Source of the DNA: Pseudomonadota bacterium
GTDB taxonomy: Bacteria > Pseudomonadota > Gammaproteobacteria > Arenicellales > UBA868
Length of the DNA stretch: 40,267 nucleotides
Assembly (NCBI GenBank): GCA_016845525.1
Contig: JAERSQ010000037.1
Span: forward strand, 1 to 40,267
Reading direction: 5' to 3'
Shown here: positions 1 through 7,429 of the stretch, piece by piece
How positions within the stretch are numbered: the stretch's first letter is position 1
How the letters are laid out: every line of letters starts with the position of its first letter
Program-made: the position numbers and the translations under genes
The notes under the pieces: generated by a model
Told to the model about the DNA's origin: nothing
The model's input: the letters and a program-made list of their open reading frames with translations, nothing else
Databases searched by the model: none

Positions 1-660
1 GATCGTTTTTTTCAAGATGTCCTGCAGTCTGAGAAACTCGTCCTGCATTTCCCGTCGAATCAGAGGGTCCAGGGCTGAAAAGGGTTCATCAAGAAACCAG
101 ATATCGGGCTCTACTGCCAGTGACCGCGCGATACCCACACGTTGTTGCTGGCCACCTGACAGTTCACGGGGGTAGTACCCCTCTCGTCCAGACAAGCCGA
201 CGAGAGAAATCATCTCGCTCGCTCTTTGTTCCCGGGTTTGCTTGTCAATACCCTGAATCTCCAAGGGAAAGGCGACATTGTCCAGGACCGACATATGGGG
301 CAAGAGGGCAAAATGCTGGAACACCATACCCATCTTGTGCCTGCGAATCTGGATAAGCTCATCCTCAGAAGCAGCAAGAAGGTCCTGACCGGCAAACATG
401 AGTTCTCCGGTAGTCGGTTCGACGAGCCGACTCATACATCGGACCAGTGTTGACTTCCCGGAACCAGACAGCCCCATGATGACGAAAATCTCTCCATGGA
501 GAATATCAAGCGTGACGTCCCGAACTGCTGCGATCAGGCCAGCATCGTTTAGTTCGGTGAGTGAGGGTGTTTTGGAGGGTTTTTCTAGAAAGGCAGAAGC
601 GCCATCACCAAAAATCTTCCAGATGTTTCGGAGTTGTAGCGCTGGGGTTACTGTCGACAT
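1..660 (-). CDS. proV: Betaine/proline ABC transporter ATPase (ProV/OpuAA type), partial
   Basis: Energises uptake of quaternary ammonium osmolytes (glycine betaine, proline betaine, choline or relatives) at the inner face of the cytoplasmic membrane. The 220 visible residues start at the ATG complementary to 658-660 and run off the left edge, so the C-terminal part (CBS domains in this family) is not seen. Visible motifs are Walker A (GLSGSGKST), the Q-loop (VFQHF), the ABC signature LSGGQQQR and Walker B with D-loop (WFLDEPFSALD). The long N-terminal stretch before Walker A is typical of ProV/OpuAA and separates it from other ABC ATPases. It follows proX on the same strand 108 bases downstream; a permease gene presumably lies beyond the edge. 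The exact substrate is inferred. Confidence 0.9.
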   Translation of the reverse strand, partial: MSTVTPALQLRNIWKIFGDGASAFLEKPSKTPSLTELNDAGLIAAVRDVTLDILHGEIFVIMGLSGSGKSTLVRCMSRLVEPTTGELMFAGQDLLAASEDELIQIRRHKMGMVFQHFALLPHMSVLDNVAFPLEIQGIDKQTREQRASEMISLVGLSGREGYYPRELSGGQQQRVGIARSLAVEPDIWFLDEPFSALDPLIRREMQDEFLRLQDILKKTI

Positions 661-704
661 TCGGATTACAGCAGGTTGGCGAACTATTGGATGGGTAAGC
701 AAAT

Positions 705-737
705 GCAGCAGGTGGGTCGCGAAGAACCACCTGCTGC
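705..737 (-). other. Intercistronic hairpin between proX and proV
   Basis: An 11-bp perfect inverted repeat (arms 705-715 and 727-737, GCAGCAGGTGG with its complement) surrounds an 11-nt loop. No T-run follows on the minus strand, so it is not a standard intrinsic terminator. A stable hairpin after a binding-protein gene often protects that transcript or lowers expression of the ATPase; that role is inferred. Confidence 0.5.
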
Positions 738-768
738 TTACTGTTGCCTAAGTTGGAAGCGAGAGCTT

Positions 769-1722
769 TTAGTTACACTGGGTCCAGGGCTCCCAGGTTG
801 CCTTATTGGCATCCAGCCATGCGGTCACCACATCAGGTATTTTCTTACCCTCAAGATCGACCTCGACAATCATCTGGCCAATCGTAGGATTATCGATTTC
901 AAAGTTACGAACCGCTTGATACGCGCAGGGCCACTTGGCTTCACCGCCTTTCCAGCCGACTTTTTTGATCCAGCCTCTGGGTTTCCCGCAGTCGTAGGCC
1001 ATGTTGGGGTTTAAGCCGACACTCGGATCTTCATAGCAGGCATCACTGTAGGGGGGGAACTCGATAAATTCTCCTTCGAATTTCACCGTCGACCAATGAG
1101 GGTGATATACCCAGCCGATCCATGGGGCTTTACGCTGATAAGCTGATTCGAGTTCGGCCCAGAGTGCGGCATCAGTGCCGGCGTGGACCACCTCGAAGTC
1201 GAGTCCGAGCGCTTCAACTCGCTCGTCGTCGAAGCCTGCCCAGGTGACAGGTCCGCCGAGATATCTCCCGGCCGGTGCGGTTTCCGGTGTCGAAAATGCT
1301 TCTGCGCACTCGTTCAATGCTTTCCAGTCAGGGAGACCTGGGCATTTTTCTTTCATATACATGGGATACCACCATTCCTCGATGGCGTTCATCCCTGTCT
1401 CACCAAGATCAACTGTCCCGCCGGTTTTCAGGCTGGCTTCCATCGCCTGCTTGCCTGTGGTCTCCCACATCTCCATCGCAATGTGCAGGTCACCGGACTC
1501 GAGCCCCGCAAACTGTGCGATGTAGTCGGCTTGTTGATATTTGACGTTATAGCCCATGTTTTCCAGGATCCGACCCATCAACTCGGTGTTGATCAGTTGG
1601 CCGGTCCAGTCGTGAAGCGTAAGGATAATGGGATCTTTTGACTCGACCGCAATCGCAGCGTTTGAGAACAGTGTGCTTGCGAAGAGTGCAACAAAAACTT
1701 TTTTTGTCTTACTAAAAAGCAT
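769..1722 (-). CDS. proX: Periplasmic betaine-binding protein (ProX/OpuAC family)
   Basis: Captures a quaternary ammonium compound in the periplasm for the ABC importer. The 317-residue product starts with a signal peptide (residues 1 to about 25, ending SNAAIA) and continues as an OpuAC-type type-II binding fold. Trp-rich segments such as MEMWETTGKQ, EEWWYPMY and APWIGWVYHPHW are the kind of aromatic residues that cage a trimethylammonium group. Four or more Cys in the second half (KCPG, NECAEA, DACYED, YDCG) could form disulfides. The start has a strong ribosome site (GGGAGGAATTCC before ATG). It is first in an operon with proV. The ligand may be glycine betaine, choline or another betaine; sequence alone does not decide. 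Confidence 0.9.
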   Translation of the reverse strand: MLFSKTKKVFVALFASTLFSNAAIAVESKDPIILTLHDWTGQLINTELMGRILENMGYNVKYQQADYIAQFAGLESGDLHIAMEMWETTGKQAMEASLKTGGTVDLGETGMNAIEEWWYPMYMKEKCPGLPDWKALNECAEAFSTPETAPAGRYLGGPVTWAGFDDERVEALGLDFEVVHAGTDAALWAELESAYQRKAPWIGWVYHPHWSTVKFEGEFIEFPPYSDACYEDPSVGLNPNMAYDCGKPRGWIKKVGWKGGEAKWPCAYQAVRNFEIDNPTIGQMIVEVDLEGKKIPDVVTAWLDANKATWEPWTQCN

Positions 1723-1897
1723 TGGAATTCCTCCCGTTGTTTGAATGCTTTAATTTTGGTTAAGGATCACTCCATAACGATATTAGAATTACACAAAACA
1801 GCATATAAATAAACAAAAAAATGGAAAACGAAGAGAAAATCCACAATAATATTCACAATATCCCTCAATTCTCTCGATTTTGAAGGTTTGAAAAGAT
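1723..1897. promoter_or_regulatory. AT-rich divergent promoter region, proX / DeoR regulator
   Basis: The 175 bases between the divergently transcribed transporter and regulator are strongly AT-rich, especially 1780-1870. They contain a short direct repeat CACAATA (1842-1848 and 1854-1860). This is the expected place for promoters of both units and for an operator of the DeoR protein. I could not assign -35/-10 elements with confidence. Confidence 0.45.
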
Positions 1898-2674
1898 ATG
1901 GCGCTGGTCAGCAAGTACGAAGCCGCGATCATGGACGCGCTGAATCTCCGTGGCCGGGTCACAATAAATGACCTGGCAGCCGAACTGGGGGTTTCGGGAG
2001 AGACGGTCAGACGGCACGTCGACCCTTTGGTAAAGCGAGGCCTCGCATTAAGAGTACACGGCGGGATTACAGCCCCAATATCCACTCACGAAGCGCCTTT
2101 TCATCGCCGCCTCAGAAAAAATCTTGATGCCAAACGCAGATTGGCCAAGGTAGCCTCGGAGTTGATTAAGGACGGGGACTCTTTGATTATCGACTGCGGC
2201 TCAACTACGGCTTACGTTGCTCAAGCGCTATGTAATCACAGTAACTTGAACGTCGTGACCAACTCCATTGAGATTGCACGCACTCTCGCATCCAGAAACG
2301 GAAATCATACTTATGTCACTGGGGGCGAGTTGCGGGCTGATGACGCTGCTGCCTTTGGTAAGGGCGCGATCGATTTCATCCAGCAGTTCAGCGTGGACTA
2401 TGCGATTTTGTCTGTCGGCGCGATCAATAGCAGCAACGAATTTCTGGACTTCCATCTATGCGAGGCAGAATTTTCCAGAGCTGCAATTAAGCAGGCCCGA
2501 GAAAGCTGTTTTGTTGCGGACAGCTCTAAATTTGATTCAGATGCGCTGATAAAGGTCTGTGGGCTGGAAGACGTTGATATCGTGGTAACCGAAACGCAGC
2601 CTGCGGCTTCTTTCCTGGAGGCGTGTGAGCTAAGCGAAACCCGCGCTCTGTTCCCCGTCGAGGCCTCAACATAA
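1898..2674 (+). CDS. DeoR-family transcriptional regulator
   Basis: A 258-residue repressor-type protein. The N-terminal winged helix-turn-helix spans about residues 5-60 (TINDLAAELGVSGETVRRHV), followed by the DeoR C-terminal sensor domain: a phosphosugar-isomerase-like fold with DCGSTTAYVAQAL, a VVTNSIEIA segment and GGELRADDAAAFG. DeoR proteins usually sense phosphorylated sugars or polyols. Here the divergent neighbour is a betaine importer, so either the effector is unusual or the true target lies elsewhere. GAAGG at 1882-1886 is a plausible, somewhat distant, ribosome site. Family assignment is secure; effector and targets are unknown. Confidence 0.88.
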   Translation: MALVSKYEAAIMDALNLRGRVTINDLAAELGVSGETVRRHVDPLVKRGLALRVHGGITAPISTHEAPFHRRLRKNLDAKRRLAKVASELIKDGDSLIIDCGSTTAYVAQALCNHSNLNVVTNSIEIARTLASRNGNHTYVTGGELRADDAAAFGKGAIDFIQQFSVDYAILSVGAINSSNEFLDFHLCEAEFSRAAIKQARESCFVADSSKFDSDALIKVCGLEDVDIVVTETQPAASFLEACELSETRALFPVEAST

Positions 2675-2696
2675 ACTTCGCTTGATCGTTCAGCCG

Positions 2697-3617
2697 TTAC
2701 GGCTGGATTTGGCGCACTGTGTTGGGCAAAACAGCTGAGATGATTTCCGAGAGTGCGCTGAGCGCCGCCTGGCGAGGAAAAGTCTGTCGGTAAACCAAAC
2801 GGACCTGGCGAACCGCCTGCGGAATACTGACTTCCCGAAGAATCACCTTGTCAGTCGCGAGCCGGCCACCGTGCACTGAGAGCGCGGGAACCAGGGTGAT
2901 GCCGAGACCCATCCCCACCAACTGCACCAATGTCTCTAGGCTGGAGGCGTTGAGCCGGGGCAGTGGGTTTGCCGAGTCCCGGCTGTTAATCTTGCAGGCA
3001 CTAATGATCTGCTCGGAAAGACAATGTTCTTCGGACAGCAACAGGACTTTTTCGTCTTTAAGATCGGCAAGCGAGACCTCATCTTTGTTATAAAAGTGAT
3101 GGTCGCGAGGATGAGCCAGCCAAAAGGGTTCTTTGAATAGTTGGATCTCTTCCAGATCTTCGCCGGGCGGCGATGTGGCCAACAGGGCGCCATCCAATTG
3201 ATGGTCGCGCAACTTTGCAACCAGCTGGTCTGTTGTCGCTTCAGTCAGTTCTAGCGACAGCTCCGAATGCTGTTGTTGCAGTTCCAGCATAAAAAGCGGC
3301 ACCAGATAAGGACTGAGCGTATGAATCGCACCGATCCGAAGGGGTCCTGTCAGCAAGTCATTCTGATCGCTTCCCAGGCTGCGGATGACTTCGGCCTGTT
3401 CCAGAATCTGTCGGGCATGCCCCACGATCTTTTGACCGATTGCCGTGATATGGACGCTGCGGTTGGTTCGCTCGAACAGCGTAGCGCCGAGTTCTTCCTC
3501 CAGTTTGTGGATCTGCCCGGAAAGCGTGGGCTGGCTCACAAAACAGCGCTGGGCGGCCTGCCCAAAGTGCAAGGTTTCGCTGACGGCAACAAGGTATTCA
3601 AGGTCCCGGAAGTTCAT
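2697..3617 (-). CDS. oxyR: OxyR, peroxide-sensing LysR-type regulator
   Basis: Activates peroxide-defence genes after hydrogen peroxide forms a disulfide. It is 306 residues with an N-terminal LysR helix-turn-helix (FGQAAQRCFVSQPTLSGQIHK) and the C-terminal regulatory domain. Counting from the ATG, the motif HCLSEQIISAC puts cysteines at 199 and 208, exactly the positions of the two redox cysteines of E. coli OxyR, with the preceding His at 198. That makes peroxide sensing very likely and separates it from generic LysR proteins. It is divergent from a rubrerythrin gene, itself a peroxidase, which fits autoregulation plus activation across the shared 136-base intergenic region. Confidence 0.92.
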   Translation of the reverse strand: MNFRDLEYLVAVSETLHFGQAAQRCFVSQPTLSGQIHKLEEELGATLFERTNRSVHITAIGQKIVGHARQILEQAEVIRSLGSDQNDLLTGPLRIGAIHTLSPYLVPLFMLELQQQHSELSLELTEATTDQLVAKLRDHQLDGALLATSPPGEDLEEIQLFKEPFWLAHPRDHHFYNKDEVSLADLKDEKVLLLSEEHCLSEQIISACKINSRDSANPLPRLNASSLETLVQLVGMGLGITLVPALSVHGGRLATDKVILREVSIPQAVRQVRLVYRQTFPRQAALSALSEIISAVLPNTVRQIQP

Positions 3618-3657
3618 CTTGACAATAGAATAAACCGATTAAAATGATAACAATAAA

Positions 3658-3690
3658 CGATTATACAAATAATCGTACCGGTCTTATATT
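3658..3690 (+). promoter_or_regulatory. Probable OxyR operator and rubrerythrin promoter
   Basis: A 7-bp inverted repeat with a 4-base spacer (CGATTAT-acaa-ATAATCG, 3658-3675) lies in the oxyR/rubrerythrin intergenic region. It overlaps a possible -35 (TATACA, 3662-3667), 17 bases before a good -10 (TATATT, 3685-3690). LysR-type activators typically bind next to or over the -35. Similar AT-rich half-sites (CGATT at 3636-3640, GATAA near 3646) upstream could form the extended four-half-site array used by OxyR. Assignment is by position and symmetry only. Confidence 0.5.
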
Positions 3691-3753
3691 CGGCTCTCAC
3701 AGTGCTTTGACCGACGCTGTTGCATGATTCACCAGAACTGAAGGAGAACAAAT

Positions 3754-4173
3754 ATGGCTCTTAAAGATTCCAAAACAGAACAAAACCTCAAAGACGCATT
3801 TGCCGGCGAGTCGCAGGCTAACCGACGTTACCTCTATTTCGCTGCCAAAGCTGACGTCGAGGGTTACAACGACGTGGCTGCGGTGTTCCGTTCTACGGCC
3901 GAAGGCGAGACAGGACATGCCCATGGGCATCTGGAATACCTCGAGGAAACCGGTGACCCGGCAACCGGACTGCCGATTGGTGGAACCGGTGACAACCTCA
4001 AGGCCGCCGTTGCCGGGGAAACGCACGAGTACACTGATATGTATCCCGGTATGGCCAAGACGGCGCGTGACGAGGGTTTCGATGAAATCGCTGACTGGTT
4101 TGAAACGTTGGGTAAGGCGGAGCGCTCTCACGCCAACCGTTTCCAGAAAGCGCTGGACTCTCTGGACGACTGA
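3754..4173 (+). CDS. Rubrerythrin-family di-iron peroxidase lacking the rubredoxin domain
   Basis: Reduces hydrogen peroxide at a carboxylate-bridged di-iron centre in the cytosol. The 139 residues are a ferritin-like four-helix bundle. Likely ligand residues are Glu19 ([10 protein letters not shown]), Glu52 and His55 (EGETGHAH), Glu89 and Glu92 ([10 protein letters not shown]), and Glu123 and His126 ([10 protein letters not shown]). The protein ends just after the fourth helix and has no CxxC pairs, so the rubredoxin domain of classical rubrerythrin is missing and electrons must come from another protein. The Fe-S protein downstream is an obvious candidate. It has a good ribosome site (AAGGAG) and lies divergent from oxyR. 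Confidence 0.92.
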   Translation: MALKDSKTEQNLKDAFAGESQANRRYLYFAAKADVEGYNDVAAVFRSTAEGETGHAHGHLEYLEETGDPATGLPIGGTGDNLKAAVAGETHEYTDMYPGMAKTARDEGFDEIADWFETLGKAERSHANRFQKALDSLDD

Positions 4174-4194
4174 GTCGGGCCTTCAAGACCATAA

Positions 4195-4224
4195 ACGGGA
4201 GGCGCAATATCGCCTCCCGTTTTC
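4195..4224 (+). terminator. Intrinsic terminator after rubrerythrin
   Basis: A perfect 10-bp stem (ACGGGAGGCG, 4195-4204, with 4211-4220) closes a 6-base loop and is followed by a short T-rich tail. It lies between the rubrerythrin stop and the next start 38 bases later. It probably attenuates read-through so that rubrerythrin is made in excess over the downstream Fe-S protein. Confidence 0.8.
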
Positions 4225-4241
4225 GTTAAGCTCAAGGAATT

Positions 4242-5579
4242 ATGGGAAAAGTAACTGAAGGAAGCCTGGCCGCGCCCGTTCGCCATCCAATCGACTGGCA
4301 GAGCCCCGACTTCAATGATGAAGCGAAGTTGATGTCGGAGATGGAGCGGGTCTTTGACCTGTGCCATGGGTGCCGGCGTTGCGTCTCTCTTTGTGACAGT
4401 TTCCCCACTTTGTTTGACCTGGTAGACGAATCCGAAACCATGGAGGTCGACGGTGTCGATCAGCAGGACTACTGGAAAGTCGTGGACCAGTGTTACCTGT
4501 GCGATTTGTGCTACATGACCAAGTGCCCTTATGTGCCACCGCATGAGTGGAATATTGATTTTCCCCATCTGATGCTGAGGGCAAAAGCCGTCCGGTTTTC
4601 AAAAAAGGGAGCGTCGACCCGCGACAAGTTACTGACCAGTACCGACTTTGTCGGCAATGCCGCGGGCATTCCGGGAATCTCGATTGTGGTCAACGCGGCG
4701 AACCGTTCTGCCCCGTTACGTAAAACTCTCGAAAAAGTCGGCGGCATCCACCATAAGGCCAGCATCCCCCGTTACGAATCCAAGCCTCTGCGAAAAAGGG
4801 TGTCAAAACTGGCGACCCTTGATGCGGAAGAGGCTAAACCGACTGACCGTACCAAGGGAAAGGTAGCGCTCTTTGCGACCTGTTATGGCAATCGCAATGA
4901 CCCGGGCGTAGGAGAGGACCTGATCTCCGTGCTGCAGCACAATGGCGTTCCGGTCACGATTGCCGAAAAGGAGCGTTGCTGCGGCATGCCCAAGTTGGAG
5001 TTGGGTGATCTTGCTTCCGTTCAGAAAGCCAAGGAAGAAAATATCCCTCACCTCGCCAAGTGTGTTGATGACGGGTGGGATCTTGTGGCGCTGGTCCCGT
5101 CCTGCGTATTGATGTTTCGTCAGGAGTTGCCGCTGTTGTTCCCTGATGATCCTGAGGTCCGCAAAGTTGCGGATGCGTTTTTTGATCCGTTTGAGTACCT
5201 TATGCTGCGGCACAGTGATGGCCTGTTGAATACAGAGTTTGTGGAGTCTTTGGGCTCGGTGGTGTATCACGCCTCATGCCACCAGCGTGTTCAGAATTTC
5301 GGGCCGAAAACGCGCGACCTCCTGAAATTGATACCGGATACCGAGGTCACGATGATCGAACGCTGTTCCGGCCATGACGGCACATACGGCGTAAAGGCGG
5401 AGACCTTCGATAAAGCCATGAAGATCGGCCGGCCAGTGGTCAATGCGATCAAAAAGAATAATCCCGATCACTATGGCAGTGATTGCCCAATCGCCGGTAA
5501 TCATCTTGCCAATGGTGTCGGTGACGGCAGTAGCCCGGAGCATCCCATCAGCCTGATGCGAAAAGCCTACGGACTCTGA
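4242..5579 (+). CDS. CCG-domain Fe-S oxidoreductase (GlpC / heterodisulfide-reductase-related)
   Basis: A 445-residue cytosolic iron-sulfur protein, probably an electron carrier or redox subunit. The N-terminal half has two [4Fe-4S] ferredoxin motifs: Cys41-44-47-51 (CHGCRRCVSLC) and Cys84-87-90-95 (CYLCDLCYMTKC). The C-terminal half has two cysteine-rich CCG modules: FATCYGN ... ERCCGMP, and YHASCHQ ... ERCSGHDG, as in GlpC and heterodisulfide reductase subunit B. Genes of this type are recurrently found next to rubrerythrin and DUF3501 genes, as here, so a role in supplying electrons to the rubredoxin-less rubrerythrin is reasonable but inferred. The ribosome site AAGGA (4234-4238) supports the start. 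Confidence 0.85.
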   Translation: MGKVTEGSLAAPVRHPIDWQSPDFNDEAKLMSEMERVFDLCHGCRRCVSLCDSFPTLFDLVDESETMEVDGVDQQDYWKVVDQCYLCDLCYMTKCPYVPPHEWNIDFPHLMLRAKAVRFSKKGASTRDKLLTSTDFVGNAAGIPGISIVVNAANRSAPLRKTLEKVGGIHHKASIPRYESKPLRKRVSKLATLDAEEAKPTDRTKGKVALFATCYGNRNDPGVGEDLISVLQHNGVPVTIAEKERCCGMPKLELGDLASVQKAKEENIPHLAKCVDDGWDLVALVPSCVLMFRQELPLLFPDDPEVRKVADAFFDPFEYLMLRHSDGLLNTEFVESLGSVVYHASCHQRVQNFGPKTRDLLKLIPDTEVTMIERCSGHDGTYGVKAETFDKAMKIGRPVVNAIKKNNPDHYGSDCPIAGNHLANGVGDGSSPEHPISLMRKAYGL

Positions 5580-5601
5580 ATTTTATTTTTCTGGAATACC
5601 A

Positions 5602-6186
5602 ATGAAGAAATTAACGCGAAGCGAGCTGCTCTCTCTCGAAACCTATTCCGCCGAGCGGGGGGATTTTCGAAACCGTGTGCTCGCACACAAAGTTAATCGC
5701 CGTGTTGAGATCGGACCGCATGCCACGCTTTATTTTGAGGATGCGCTGACCATGCAGTATCAGGTGCAGGAGATGCTCCGTATCGAGCGCATTTTTGAAG
5801 CGGATCAGATTCAGGAAGAGTTGGATGCCTATAACCCGCTTATCCCGGATGGCACCAATCTCAAGGCGACTTTTATGCTGGAGTATCCCGAAGTAGAAGA
5901 GCGTCGTGAAGCGTTGGCGCGGTTGCTCGGGGTCGAAAAAGCCGTATGGCTTCAGGTGAATGGAAACGAACGTATCCGGCCCATTGCCAACGAAGATCTG
6001 GAGCGCGAGACCAGCGACAAAACCTCTGCTGTGCACTTTTTACGTTTCGAACTGTCTTCGGAGGACATCGCAGGATTCAAGGGCGATGATCCTGTTCGAT
6101 TCGGTATCGACCATGAGGTTTACTCGCATCAGATCGATGCGAGTCCGGAGATCAAAGAGGCGCTCGCAGCCGATCTGCAGGGCTGA
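5602..6186 (+). CDS. DUF3501 family protein
   Basis: A 194-residue soluble protein of the DUF3501 family, recognised from its N-terminal LTRSELLSLETY, the central IGPHATLYFEDALTMQYQ and the LNPLIPDGTNLKATFMLEYP-like block (here YNPLIPDG). No catalytic or metal-binding motif is visible and no cysteine is present. It follows the CCG Fe-S protein by 22 bases. The fixed association rubrerythrin - CCG protein - DUF3501 suggests a shared role in peroxide reduction or Fe-S repair, but the biochemical function is unknown. Confidence 0.82.
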   Translation: MKKLTRSELLSLETYSAERGDFRNRVLAHKVNRRVEIGPHATLYFEDALTMQYQVQEMLRIERIFEADQIQEELDAYNPLIPDGTNLKATFMLEYPEVEERREALARLLGVEKAVWLQVNGNERIRPIANEDLERETSDKTSAVHFLRFELSSEDIAGFKGDDPVRFGIDHEVYSHQIDASPEIKEALAADLQG

Positions 6187-6202
6187 ACTCCAGTCGCCCT
6201 GC
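6177..6202 (+). terminator. Weak hairpin at the end of the DUF3501 gene
   Basis: GCAGGGC (6177-6183) pairs with GCCCTGC (6196-6202) around a 12-base loop that contains the stop codon. No clean T-run follows (GGGTTACGGGTTTTACGG). It may end the peroxide operon, but the assignment is weak. Confidence 0.3.
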
Positions 6203-6311
6203 GGGTTACGGGTTTTACGGGCCCGACATGTTCCACCTCATAGATCATCTATAGACAGGCGTCTTCAGGTTTCTAGGCTCATCTATTTTTGGTGGTTGGG
6301 TGTAACGGTTA

Positions 6312-6600
6312 TCAAAAATCATCCAAACGGCGGACAAATTTTCTAATATCCCTAATCAAGAGCTCTGACTCTTCCATCGCCGCAAAGTGTCCTCCACGCG
6401 GTATCTCCGTCCACTGCGTGACGTTGTAAATCCGATCGACGTAACTGCGTGGGGGCTACGCCGGAAGTTCCTCGTTGCCCCGCGTTAAATCACACCAACC
6501 GTACATTTTTTCCAGGATCCACGCGGCCACACCGACCGGGCTATCGATCATGGCGTAACTCAACGTCTGAGGCTTGGTTGCCCGCTGCGTACGACAGCCA
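6312..6600 (-). pseudogene. Epoxide hydrolase, C-terminal remnant
   Basis: Read on the minus strand, this stretch encodes KPQTLSYAMIDSPVGVAAW, then WILEKMYGWCDLTRG, an in-frame TAG at 6456-6458, then YNVTQWTEIPRGGHFAAMEE and a final RDIRKFVRRLDDF before TGA at 6312-6314. These blocks match the C-terminal region of microsomal-type epoxide hydrolases (alpha/beta hydrolases), including the GGHFA segment holding the catalytic His. About 60 residues normally lying between the two blocks are missing and the N-terminal two thirds is absent. It is therefore a decayed gene with a stop and an internal deletion. Confidence 0.75.
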
Positions 6601-6852
6601 TTTTGAACAATCTGATCTTTTTTGATCCCTGCAATGCGTCGTGGAGAACTCTTGAATGCGTGATACGAGCATTTAAGAGAAGGCCTCTTATTAATCCCGC
6701 AAACCAACGCCGGCCCCACGCACCATTCCTTTGGCTCCCCGTGCCCAGGGGGTCATCAGCGCTCCACCTAGCAGTATCACTGTCTACTTGATACCTATTA
6801 AGGCCCGCCTGGGAGCGTTCCCAGCAGCGTGCCGACATCGAGGATTTGCATT

Positions 6853-6872
6853 TTCATGATCTACATCATGAA
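6853..6872 (+). promoter_or_regulatory. FNR/CRP-family box upstream of the nitrate-associated gene and modABC
   Basis: TTCATGAT-CTAC-ATCATGAA is a perfect 8-bp inverted repeat with a 4-base spacer. Its core, TGAT-N4-ATCA, matches the FNR/DNR-type consensus TTGAT-N4-ATCAA except for the outermost bases. If the centre is at -41.5, transcription would start near 6904 with a -10 around TATCGA (6895-6900), about 70 bases before the next start. Regulation by an oxygen- or NO-sensing FNR-family protein is inferred. Confidence 0.6.
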
Positions 6873-6970
6873 GCGATCTCGCGGTTTGATGAGGTATCGA
6901 GAACAATACGGGCAGTGCTGGTGCGATGGGCAGCAAACCCAATAACTGAAACGAGGGCAGGCCACAAAAC

Positions 6971-7429
6971 ATGGAGCAGGTGCTCACCTTTGAGCGCACG
7001 ATCGATCCGCAGCATCATTTCATACCGCTGGTCGTGCGGATGAAACTCGACCTGGCCGGCGCGCGGATTCATCTGGCAGACTGGCAGGCGCTGGCCGATG
7101 AGGATCGCCGGTTTCTGGTCGACTTGGAAATTACCGATCCCGCCCAGGGGCGCCATTATTTTAATGCGTTGCGTGAGCTACTGGCCGCGGCGAACCGGGG
7201 CACGATGGAGCAGTTCGACCCGGTCACTGAATCCGCTACCGATTGGCTTAAGGAAACTGAGCCCAAGCCGATTACGCTGTTTAAGGCACGTGCCGGGATT
7301 CACGGGGATTGGCAGGCTTTGACCCGCTTTCAGCGTTACCTTTTGTGTCACGCGGCGCACAAGGACGACGTGACCCTGAATCAGCGAATTGTCGCTGAGA
7401 TTCCTGCCCTCGAACTTTTGCAATCATGA
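6971..7429 (+). CDS. Nitrate-reductase-associated protein (Nitr_red_assoc family)
   Basis: A 152-residue cytosolic protein resembling the conserved nitrate-reductase-associated family. It has the paired pattern F-IPLVVRMKLDLAGARIHLADW (residues 16-39) and a C-terminal repeat-like block GIHGDWQALTRFQRYLL. Members are encoded near nitrate reductase and molybdenum-cofactor or molybdate-transport genes, which fits modABC immediately downstream. The biochemical role is not known. The stop overlaps the modA start (ATGA at 7426-7429), indicating translational coupling. Confidence 0.75.
   Translation: MEQVLTFERTIDPQHHFIPLVVRMKLDLAGARIHLADWQALADEDRRFLVDLEITDPAQGRHYFNALRELLAAANRGTMEQFDPVTESATDWLKETEPKPITLFKARAGIHGDWQALTRFQRYLLCHAAHKDDVTLNQRIVAEIPALELLQS

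Larger units (their letters stand above)
6187..6970. other. Gene-poor stretch between DUF3501 and the nitrate/molybdate block
   Basis: Apart from the epoxide hydrolase remnant (6312-6600) and the FNR-like palindrome (6853-6872), no intact gene is visible here. Short frames at 6600-6840 on both strands carry no recognisable domain and are broken by stops. One minus-strand piece near 6700-6790 (LLGGALMTPWARGAKGM) looks protein-like but I cannot name it. The region reads as decayed coding DNA at the edge of an acquired block. Confidence 0.6.

Noticed and set aside
1183-1641. Open frame of 152 codons on the plus strand
   Set aside because: It lies entirely opposite proX, whose signal peptide, family motifs and ribosome site are clear; the opposite frame shows no domain.
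6600-6970. Short frames on both strands with protein-like scraps
   Set aside because: No start, ribosome site or family could be supported; they are reported only as decayed DNA.
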